This document shows, piece by piece, positions 1-5,414 of a stretch of DNA of 6,241 bases. This DNA comes from Candidatus Krumholzibacteriia bacterium (GTDB lineage: Bacteria > Krumholzibacteriota > Krumholzibacteriia > LZORAL124-64-63), in contig DAOVTU010000202.1 in the NCBI GenBank assembly GCA_030632925.1, positions 1 to 6,241 on the forward strand, in the 5' to 3' direction. The notes below the pieces were generated by a model that made no database searches, was not told the origin of the DNA, and worked only from the letters and a program-made list of their open reading frames with translations. Position 1 is the first letter of the stretch. Every line of letters starts with the position of its first letter. The position numbers and the translations under genes were made by a program.

Positions 1-870
1 AATCTTGAGCATGAAGTTCAGGGCAATCACTTCGCTGATCACCGTGATGTTCTTGCCGGGAAACAGGGGCAATGCCACCTGGGGAATATTCACCCCGAGA
101 ATTTCCGTATACCGATTCTCGGATCCTATACGTTCGTAGTCAACCGAATCATCCCACTCCTGCAACTGGACCTCGACTTCGACCCGCTTCTGCATCCGGA
201 TGGCCCGGATACCAAACAGGGCCTGCACGTCGATGACCCCCACGCCCCGGATCTCCAGATGGTGGCGCAACGCTTCACGATAGCGGCCGATCAGCACGTC
301 TTCATTGGTGCGGGTCAACTCGACGATGTCGTCAGCCACCAGGCGGTGGCCACGTTCGATCAAGTCCATGGCGCATTCGCTCTTGCCGATTCCACTGCGG
401 CCGGTGAACAGCAAGCCCACGCCGTAGACATCAACTAGGGTGCCGTGCACCTCGGTGCGCGGCGCGAAGGCACGCTCCAGGTGGTGGGTGATTTCAGCCA
501 TGAATTCGACCGCCGGCAGGGCCGAGCGGATCAGGGGAAAATTGCGTTCCTGGGCCAGGTTGAGAATGGGCTCGGGCACCGTCTGGTCCATGGCCACGAA
601 AATGACCGGAGGACTCAGTGTCAGCACACGCTCGACGGCCTGGCACTGCCTCTCAGCATCCAGCGTATTGATGTAGGCCATTTCCGACTCGCCAAATACC
701 TGGATGCGTTCGGGCAGGAAGTTTTCGGCGTAGCCCATCAAGGCCATGCCGGGCCGGTGCACATCGGCGGCACTGACGGCCACCGGTTCGGACGGCAACG
801 CCACCAGCAGTTCGAGCAGGAGGGACTCCTTGAGCTCGCGGTAGATCCGTTGGACAGTTACAGCGCCCAT
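1..870 (-). CDS. hprK: HPr kinase/phosphorylase HprK (3' end cut by window)
   Basis: Bifunctional enzyme that phosphorylates HPr on its regulatory serine using ATP or pyrophosphate and removes the phosphate again; cytoplasmic, part of a regulatory PTS. The 290 visible residues hold the full catalytic core. His142 lies in EVHGTLVDVYGVG, the P-loop is GRSGIGKS at 157-164 followed by Glu165, VADD is at 178-181, and the family signature HLEIRGVGVIDV is at 204-215. Residues 1 to about 130 form the less conserved N-terminal domain. The family is about 310-320 residues, so only the last 20-30 are missing. The ATG at 868-870 is preferred because GGGGGA lies 4 nt upstream; an in-frame ATG at 880-882 would add four residues and has a poorer site. 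The gene starts 31 nt after the hpf stop, with no ptsN between them. Identity is secure; the exact start is less so. Confidence 0.95.
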   Translation of the reverse strand, partial: MGAVTVQRIYRELKESLLLELLVALPSEPVAVSAADVHRPGMALMGYAENFLPERIQVFGESEMAYINTLDAERQCQAVERVLTLSPPVIFVAMDQTVPEPILNLAQERNFPLIRSALPAVEFMAEITHHLERAFAPRTEVHGTLVDVYGVGLLFTGRSGIGKSECAMDLIERGHRLVADDIVELTRTNEDVLIGRYREALRHHLEIRGVGVIDVQALFGIRAIRMQKRVEVEVQLQEWDDSVDYERIGSENRYTEILGVNIPQVALPLFPGKNITVISEVIALNFMLKI

Positions 871-874
871 GGAG

Positions 875-880
875 TCCCCC
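875..880 (-). promoter_or_regulatory. Candidate ribosome binding site for hprK
   Basis: GGGGGA on the minus strand, 4 nt before the ATG at 868-870. The spacing is short, so this is modest support for that start over the ATG at 880-882, which has only a weak GAGATGA-like sequence upstream. Confidence 0.4.
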
Positions 881-901
881 ATATTGGTTCGTTCATCTCA
901 T

Positions 902-1459
902 TCAATCTTCCGTTTTCCCGTCGGCCATGGACTCCCCGTCGGCCATGGATTCCATGTGCCCCAGCCCACCGTCTTCGCGCCGGTAGATCACGGCCACACG
1001 GCTGTTTTCCACATTGCGAAAAACGAGAAACGGATCTTCGGTGCCCTGAAAGCTTTCCTTGGCCGTGCTGACGTCCATGTCCTTCAGGACAAACGCCAGT
1101 GGTCCATCATCGTCCAGGTCACCGAGGTCGCCCATCATGGCGCGCCCCAGGCCGCCTTCTTCGCCTTTTTGCTTGCCGCTGATCTTGCCCTTGAACTTCG
1201 CCAGTTGGGCCCGCAGGTTCTCGATCATGGCGGCGACGGCAATTTCGGGTTCCATGCCGTCGGCGTTGGCCCGGAATTCGTGGGCTTTCAAATGCAAAAC
1301 GGAATCGGCGGTGAAGCGCCCGGCATCGTGGTCGATCGTCATGTTCAGTGACTGCACCGGACGCGGGCTGAATTTCTCCAGCTTCTCCAGGGCCGCTTCC
1401 ATGACCTCGCGTTGCTCTTTACCCAGGGTGAAGTGGCGGGCCTTGATTTCCATCTGCAT
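902..1459 (-). CDS. hpf: Ribosome hibernation promoting factor, long form (HPF/RaiA)
   Basis: Binds the 30S subunit in stationary phase and, in the long form, dimerises ribosomes into inactive 100S particles. The 185 residues show the N-terminal HPF/YfiA fold at about 1-95 (start MQMEIKARHF), an acidic and glycine-rich linker at about 96-122, and a C-terminal domain at about 123-170 with PFLVFRN at 143-149 and VAVIYRREDGGLG at 155-167, both typical of long HPF. Enterobacterial HPF is short (about 95 residues) and lacks this second domain, which argues for a non-gammaproteobacterial host. The last 15 residues are an extra tail containing a duplicated ESMADG, encoded by an 18-bp tandem repeat. 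The ATG at 1457-1459 is chosen because GAGGAGG lies 6 nt upstream. The gene begins 43 nt after rpoN, a common partner in many diderms. Confidence 0.93.
   Translation of the reverse strand: MQMEIKARHFTLGKEQREVMEAALEKLEKFSPRPVQSLNMTIDHDAGRFTADSVLHLKAHEFRANADGMEPEIAVAAMIENLRAQLAKFKGKISGKQKGEEGGLGRAMMGDLGDLDDDGPLAFVLKDMDVSTAKESFQGTEDPFLVFRNVENSRVAVIYRREDGGLGHMESMADGESMADGKTED
917..952 (-). repeat. 18-bp direct tandem duplication in the 3' end of hpf
   Basis: Positions 917-934 and 935-952 match at 17 of 18 bases, differing only at 932/950 (C/T). The duplication is in frame and gives ESMADG twice at residues 170-181 of HPF, beyond the conserved C-terminal domain. It lengthens a non-conserved tail without breaking the frame. 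The single mismatch suggests a fairly recent event. Confidence 0.85.
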
Positions 1460-1465
1460 CGGTGT

Positions 1466-1472
1466 CCTCCTC
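1466..1472 (-). promoter_or_regulatory. Ribosome binding site of hpf
   Basis: GAGGAGG on the minus strand, 6 nt upstream of the ATG at 1457-1459. This near-ideal Shine-Dalgarno sequence fixes the start there rather than at the in-frame ATG two codons later (1451-1453). Confidence 0.8.
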
Positions 1473-1502
1473 GGCTTAGGGACTCTATATTTCGGGACCG
1501 GA

Positions 1503-2927
1503 CTAGAACTGCTTGCGCATGCGCGCGCTCAGAATGCCCATCTGCTCCCGATACTTGGCCACGGTCCGGCGGGCAATTTTCAGCCCGCTTTCCTGCAGCA
1601 TGTCGACGATTTTCTTGTCGGAAAGTGGTTTGGCCGTATTCTCGGCGTCGATGATCTCCTTGATCATGATCTTCACGGCCTTGGCCGCCACTTCGGTGCC
1701 GCTGTCGGAGTCGAGTCCGGCGCTGAAAAAGAACTTCAGCGGGAACACACCGCGTGGCGTCTGCACATACTTCTGGCGAGTCACACGCGACACCGTCGAC
1801 TCGTGCATGCCGATGGTCGAAGCCACCTGCTGCAGGGTCAGCGGACGCAGGGCGATTGCGCCCTTCTCGAAAAAGTCATTCTGTTCGACCACGATGGCCT
1901 CCATGACCTTGATCATGGTGCGCCGGCGCTGTTCGATGGTCTTGATGACCCACTCGGCGTGGCGCTTTCTCTCGTCGATGAACTTGATGGTATCTTCGCT
2001 GCTCTTCTCGGCACCTTCGTAGGCCTGGCTGACCCGCAGGCGCGGCAGGTTGGAATCGTTGAGGTACACCGCGTATTCCTCGCCGTCGTCATCCACCTTG
2101 ACCACTTCAAGGTCCGGCACCACGGCGCGGGCCCCTTCGGCGTTGACCGACAGGCCGGGCCGGGGATCGAGCTCACCGATGCGCTGGGCAATTTCCTGCA
2201 CATCCTTGGGCGTGATTTTCATTTCGCGGGCGATGTCGGCAAACTTGCGGTTTTTCAAGGCTTCAAAATGATTGGTGATGATGTGGGCCTCGTCGGAATC
2301 TTCATACCCCCGGGCCGCCAGTTGCAGCAACAGGCATTCCTGCAGATCCCGAGCCGCCACGCCGGCCGGATCGAACCCCTGGACCACGTGCAGCACCGCA
2401 TCGACGATTTCATCTTCGACTTCATAATAGGCAGAGATTTCGCTGACCGGACAGCCCAGCAGGCCGTCTTCATTCAGGCACCCAATAATGTATTCACCGA
2501 TGCGCCTTTCGATGCCCTCGGGCACAGCCATTTGCAACTGCTCCGACAGATCTTCCTGACCCGAAGGAATGTATTTTTGGGGACGTTCGAGATCATCGTC
2601 CTCGTCATAGCTGGAGTTGTTGGTGGCGCCACGGAAACCTTCGTCCCAGCTGTCGCCCCAGTCGCGCTCCTGGTCCTCGGTGTTCATCTCCGTTTCGCGC
2701 TCGCGCTCATCCATGGCCGCGATTTCGTCCTCATGGACGGTCTCGTCTTCGAGCTCGTCTTCAGGTTCGATTTCTTCCAGGAGGGGATTACCTTGCAGCT
2801 CTTGGCGCAGGATCTGCTCGAGTTCCAGGGTAGGCACCTGCAGGAGCTTGAGCGCCTGTTGAAGCCGCTGCGTCATCACCAGGTTCTGGCGCTGCGAGAG
2901 GTTTTGTCTTAAGCCGATATTAGCCAT
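1503..2927 (-). CDS. rpoN: RNA polymerase sigma-54 factor RpoN
   Basis: Directs RNA polymerase to -24/-12 promoters that need an AAA+ activator to open. The 474 residues match the usual family length of about 480. Region I at about 1-50 is the Gln/Leu-rich activator-interacting domain (MTQRLQQALKLLQ near residue 18). Region II at about 55-105 is strongly acidic. The core-binding domain follows. The helix-turn-helix lies at about 363-384 (LTLQQVASTIGMHESTVSRV) and runs into YVQTPRGVF. The RpoN box that reads the -24 element, ARRTVAKYRE, is intact at 452-461. The protein ends normally 13 residues later at a TAG codon (1503-1505), which shows that TAG is a working terminator in this genome. The ATG at 2925-2927 has GAGGAAGG upstream. 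The gene starts 70 nt after lptB, the classic lptB-rpoN neighbourhood. Confidence 0.98.
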   Translation of the reverse strand: MANIGLRQNLSQRQNLVMTQRLQQALKLLQVPTLELEQILRQELQGNPLLEEIEPEDELEDETVHEDEIAAMDERERETEMNTEDQERDWGDSWDEGFRGATNNSSYDEDDDLERPQKYIPSGQEDLSEQLQMAVPEGIERRIGEYIIGCLNEDGLLGCPVSEISAYYEVEDEIVDAVLHVVQGFDPAGVAARDLQECLLLQLAARGYEDSDEAHIITNHFEALKNRKFADIAREMKITPKDVQEIAQRIGELDPRPGLSVNAEGARAVVPDLEVVKVDDDGEEYAVYLNDSNLPRLRVSQAYEGAEKSSEDTIKFIDERKRHAEWVIKTIEQRRRTMIKVMEAIVVEQNDFFEKGAIALRPLTLQQVASTIGMHESTVSRVTRQKYVQTPRGVFPLKFFFSAGLDSDSGTEVAAKAVKIMIKEIIDAENTAKPLSDKKIVDMLQESGLKIARRTVAKYREQMGILSARMRKQF

Positions 2928-2936
2928 GGGGTCTTG

Positions 2937-2944
2937 CCTTCCTC
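2937..2944 (-). promoter_or_regulatory. Ribosome binding site of rpoN
   Basis: GAGGAAGG on the minus strand, 9 nt before the ATG at 2925-2927. It supports that start and independent translation initiation of rpoN after the 70-nt gap from lptB. Confidence 0.7.
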
Positions 2945-2957
2945 GATCGGTCTGCCG

Positions 2958-2975
2958 CCCGGGATCCTTCCCAGG
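2958..2975 (-). other. Small hairpin in the lptB-rpoN intergenic gap
   Basis: In the transcript, CCUGGG (2975-2970) can pair with CCCGGG (2963-2958) around the 6-nt loop AAGGAU, giving a 6-bp stem with one G-U pair. No run of U follows, so it is not an intrinsic terminator. It could be an mRNA processing or stability element, or have no role. It is the only structure I can see in the gap. Confidence 0.3.
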
Positions 2976-2997
2976 CCATGTATATGACTACAGCCTA

Positions 2998-3783
2998 TTA
3001 AAGCCTGAACTTTTCGCCCAGATAAATTTTCCGGGCCTTGTCTGACGAGACGATTTCCTCGGCGGTGCCCGCCAGCTCGATGCGCCCTTCAAACAGGATA
3101 TACGCTCGATCGGTAATCGTCAGTGTTTCTCTGACATTGTGGTCGGTGATCAATACGCCCAGCCCCTGGTCCCGCAACTGGGAAACGACCGATTGCAGGT
3201 CCGCCACAGCAATGGGGTCGATGCCGGCGAAAGGCTCATCCAACAACATGAATTTCGGTTCGGTGACCAGGGCGCGGGCGATTTCCACCCGGCGGCGCTC
3301 GCCACCACTCAATTCGTAGCCCTTGTTCTTGCGAATATGGGTGACGCCCATCAGGTCCAGCAATTCGTCCTGGCGGCGGTGGCGTTCCTTGCGCGACATA
3401 CCGCGGCTTTGCAAGACTGCCATGATGTTCTGCTCGACGGACAGCTGGCGGAAGATGCTCGACTCCTGCGGCAGGTAGCCGATGCCCAGCTGCGCCCGCT
3501 TCTACATGGGCAATTTGGAGATGTCGCGTTCGTCCAGATGAACCCGACCGCCATCCGGCGTGATGAAGCCAACGATCATGTAGAAGGAGGTGGTTTTCCC
3601 GGCCCCGTTGGGTCCCAGCAGACCGACGATTTCCCCCTGTTGCAACTGAAGGTCCACACCATCGACCACAGCTCGGCTCCGGTACACCTTACGCAGGCCC
3701 GTGGCCTTGAGGATACTGGAGTTTCCGGAGTTTCCGGAGTTTCTGGAGTTTCTGGAGTCTCTGGAGTCTAGCGCCGTGCTCAA
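2998..3783 (-). pseudogene. lptB: LPS export ABC transporter ATPase LptB, interrupted by in-frame amber codon
   Basis: LptB is the cytoplasmic ATPase of LptB2FGC, which extracts LPS from the inner membrane and drives it to the cell surface; it is normally essential. The reading frame covers 261 codons plus the stop. Walker A GPNGAGKTT is at 57-65, TAG at codon 94 (3502-3504), the Q-loop YLPQ at 103-106, signature LSGGE at 158-162, Walker B FMLLDE at 178-183 and the switch His in ITDHNV at 215. The C-terminus YLGEKFRL is typical. Frame and sequence are intact on both sides of the TAG, which sits where relatives have His or Tyr (LPM-x-KRA). The first restart codon, Met121, would lose Walker A and the Q-loop, so neither half could work alone. 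The start is TTG at 3781-3783, overlapping the lptC stop and preceded by GAAGG. Residues 6-23 are a repeat-encoded Ser/Asn/Arg/Gly extension. The lesion could be a sequencing error, a real mutation or a suppressed codon. Confidence 0.9.
3718..3771 (-). repeat. Six-unit 9-bp tandem repeat at the 5' end of lptB
   Basis: Six adjacent 9-bp units on the plus strand: GGAGTTTCC twice, GGAGTTTCT twice, GGAGTCTCT, then GGAGTCTAG. They diverge stepwise, as expected from repeated slippage or unequal exchange. Nine bases equal three codons, so changes in copy number keep the lptB frame. The repeat encodes roughly (D/N)-S-(R/G) units at residues 6-23, ahead of the conserved ATPase domain. No ATG, GTG or TTG lies between the repeat and the conserved domain, so the repeat must be translated if TTG at 3783 is the start. 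Confidence 0.92.
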
Positions 3784-4394
3784 TTTTGTCCGCCTTCGGA
3801 GTTCTTGGGTTTCGCAGCCTGGCTCGTCAGTTCCGAGCCGTCGGCGACCTCGGCCTGCACATCCCGCTTCAGCTCAATGTACTCCAGATCCGGAGTGGCC
3901 TCCAGCCCCATTCCCGTCATGATGTCGGTTTGGCGGGTGAAGCGATTGAAGACATCGTTGTGGATGAGCTCGGTTTCGTTGTTGAAATACAACTGTTCCG
4001 TTTCGAGCTTGCGGCCATCATCGGTGATGATCACCACGTTGCCCCAGGTATGGATATTCTTGGTATGCAGGTTGGCGCGGCCACTGTCGGCGGTCAGGAC
4101 CGAAAAATGCTCCCCGTCCTGGAAAAAATCCATGTGCACATCGAAAAGGATGGCGTCACGCTGACCGGTGAACTTTTGCATCTCGGCGCTTTGCAGGACC
4201 CACTGTTTGATGCCGGCGTTGGACTCGATCAGGCGGTAGTCGAAAAACTGCTGGGCTGGTTTTTCAGCAACCGGTTCGCCTGTGGCCGTGCTGGAGGCCA
4301 GTTCCGTGTCCTGCTCACAGGCACTGACAGCCAGCAACAACAGACACAACGCCGCCGCTACTGCAAAAGATTGTGTTCGCCTGTTCACGGTCAT
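3780..4394 (-). CDS. lptC: LPS export periplasmic protein LptC, predicted lipoprotein
   Basis: LptC links the LptB2FG transporter to the periplasmic LptA bridge and carries LPS across the periplasm. From the ATG at 4392-4394 it has 204 residues. A signal peptide has basic NRR at 4-6, a hydrophobic stretch at about 10-23 and the lipobox VSAC, with the lipidated Cys at 26. A low-complexity spacer follows, then the LptC (DUF1239) beta-jellyroll from about residue 47 (FFDYRLIES) to about 180, including WVLQSAEM, TADSGRANL and GNVVIITDDGRKLETEQL. The tail is polar. The ATG at 4392 is preferred over the in-frame ATG at 4428-4430 because TGAGGA lies 10 nt upstream and the signal peptide then has normal proportions. 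Classical LptC is anchored by a transmembrane helix, so the lipobox is notable. The stop overlaps the lptB start (TTGA), implying coupling. No lptA lies between them. Confidence 0.85.
   Translation of the reverse strand: MTVNRRTQSFAVAAALCLLLLAVSACEQDTELASSTATGEPVAEKPAQQFFDYRLIESNAGIKQWVLQSAEMQKFTGQRDAILFDVHMDFFQDGEHFSVLTADSGRANLHTKNIHTWGNVVIITDDGRKLETEQLYFNNETELIHNDVFNRFTRQTDIMTGMGLEATPDLEYIELKRDVQAEVADGSELTSQAAKPKNSEGGQN
3793..3797 (-). promoter_or_regulatory. Candidate ribosome binding site for the lptB TTG start
   Basis: GAAGG on the minus strand, inside the 3' end of lptC and 9 nt before the TTG at 3781-3783. It supports the rare TTG start and hence translation of the 9-bp repeat. Confidence 0.5.
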
Positions 4395-4404
4395 CAGTAC
4401 CTGT

Positions 4405-4409
4405 TCCTC
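4405..4409 (-). promoter_or_regulatory. Ribosome binding site deciding the lptC start
   Basis: GAGGA on the minus strand, 10 nt upstream of the ATG at 4392-4394. The upstream in-frame ATG at 4428-4430 has no comparable sequence, so the shorter protein beginning MTVNRR is preferred. Confidence 0.6.
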
Positions 4410-4461
4410 ACCACGAAAGTTGTTCCACATCGCTTGGCTGTCTTTGCCTGAAGATAAGCCA

Positions 4462-5346
4462 TTACGGCTCCGGATTCCATCGTCTATGAAACCACACCCA
4501 TTGTTCCGGGTTCCGCCGAATAAATTCCTCGAGGGCCCCGTTGCACTTCGTCAGGAACCCCAGCTGATCATCCGGCGCGAATTCTTCAGGCCGGATGGGC
4601 GGCAGATGACGCATGACCAGGGCTTTTTGGGCTTCGTCCCACACTCCGGCCACCGGCAGCACCGGTACACCGTATTTGAGGGCCAGAGCCGCCATTCCGG
4701 TGGGCGTTGGGGCCGGGATGCCGAAGAAAGGCACATCGATATTGCGCACCCGGGTGCGCTGGTCCTGCAGCACCGCCACAAAGCCACCGGCCTTGAGTAG
4801 CCGGATCAGCGGTCCCGCTCCCTGTTCTCTGGGCAAAACCTGAAACCCCAGCGAGCGGCGGCGGTCCTGGATGAGCCGATCCACGGGCGGGTTGTGGATC
4901 GTGCCGGTGATCGCTGCAGCCGGGCCCAGGTCGTGGGCTGCGAGGGTTTGGGCGATCCAGCCGCCGGCCAGTTCCCAGCAGCCGATGTGCCCGGTCAGGA
5001 CAAATACGCCCCGGCCTTCGGCACCCAACACGACCAACCACTGGGCGATCGTCTTATTATCGGCAGCAAGCGGATTTTCTTCAATCACCGCTCCCGGCGT
5101 GGCCAACATTCGCGGCGCCGCCAGGGTGTGAAAAAGGTTGCGGCCGAGGTGTTTGGTGGCGCTGTGCAGTAGTCTTGTGCGCTCCTGCGGGGTCATTTCC
5201 GGCAGCGCTTTGGCCAGGTTATCCACCGCCAGTTCACGCTCCCGGCGACGCACGCGCAGGGCCAACTGCGCCAGACCACTGCACAGTCCACGCCCCCACC
5301 CCAGGGGCATCACGGCGGCCAGCTTCAACAACAACAAGGTGAGCAA
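4462..5346 (-). CDS. LpxL/HtrB-type lysophospholipid (lipid A) acyltransferase
   Basis: Membrane-associated acyltransferase of the LpxL/LpxM family, which adds a secondary acyl chain to lipid A precursors; the exact substrate cannot be told from sequence. Numbering from the TTG at 5344-5346 (294 residues): hydrophobic N-terminus at 2-15, a basic segment near 31-38 leading to VDNLAKALPE, the catalytic HX4(D/E) motif HIGCWE at 120-125, RRRSLGFQVLPR at about 162-173, VPFFGIPAPTPTG at 205-217, GVPVLPV at 226-232, and the terminal PEQWVWFHRRW at 280-290. All hallmark blocks are present, so the enzyme looks intact. No ATG, GTG or TTG exists further upstream in frame, yet the frame stays open and encodes WWRRLRRRFYW just before the TTG, as expected for this family's N-terminus. 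A CTG at 5416-5418 overlapping the kdsD stop would add 24 residues. The gene occupies the place where kdsC often lies. Confidence 0.88.
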   Translation of the reverse strand: MLTLLLLKLAAVMPLGWGRGLCSGLAQLALRVRRRERELAVDNLAKALPEMTPQERTRLLHSATKHLGRNLFHTLAAPRMLATPGAVIEENPLAADNKTIAQWLVVLGAEGRGVFVLTGHIGCWELAGGWIAQTLAAHDLGPAAAITGTIHNPPVDRLIQDRRRSLGFQVLPREQGAGPLIRLLKAGGFVAVLQDQRTRVRNIDVPFFGIPAPTPTGMAALALKYGVPVLPVAGVWDEAQKALVMRHLPPIRPEEFAPDDQLGFLTKCNGALEEFIRRNPEQWVWFHRRWNPEP

Positions 5347-5414
5347 CCAATAGAAACGTCGGCGCAGGCGGCGCCACCAGGGAAGCGGGGCGGATTTCGG
5401 CTGAAGTCCGGCGC

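Noticed and set aside
641..657. TGGCAC resembling a sigma-54 -24 element on the plus strand
   Set aside because: It lies inside hprK on the opposite strand and lacks the matching -12 TTGC element at the required spacing.
869..880. Similarity of the hprK start region to the hpf 18-bp repeat, as a possible third copy
   Set aside because: The match is only about 15 of 20 bases over a short GC-rich CCATGG context and is not tandem with the other copies, so chance is sufficient.
1059..2912. A 617-codon open frame on the plus strand antisense to hpf and rpoN
   Set aside because: It lies entirely opposite two well-conserved genes. Its His/Asp/Gly/Leu-rich product shows no recognisable domain and is typical of antisense frames in high-GC DNA.
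2976..3000. Possible sigma-70 promoter before rpoN (TATACA in the lptB-rpoN gap)
   Set aside because: TATACA matches the -10 consensus only partly, and no convincing -35 element lies 16-18 bp upstream.
2998..3423. Downstream half of lptB as a separate gene starting at Met121
   Set aside because: It would lack Walker A and the Q-loop, its ATG has no clear ribosome binding site, and the frame is continuous with the upstream half apart from the single TAG.
3502..3504. Pyrrolysine or genome-wide TAG recoding as the explanation for the lptB amber
   Set aside because: rpoN ends at a TAG at the normal family end point and no pyl gene is visible, so TAG is a stop here. Local suppression remains possible and is covered in the finding.
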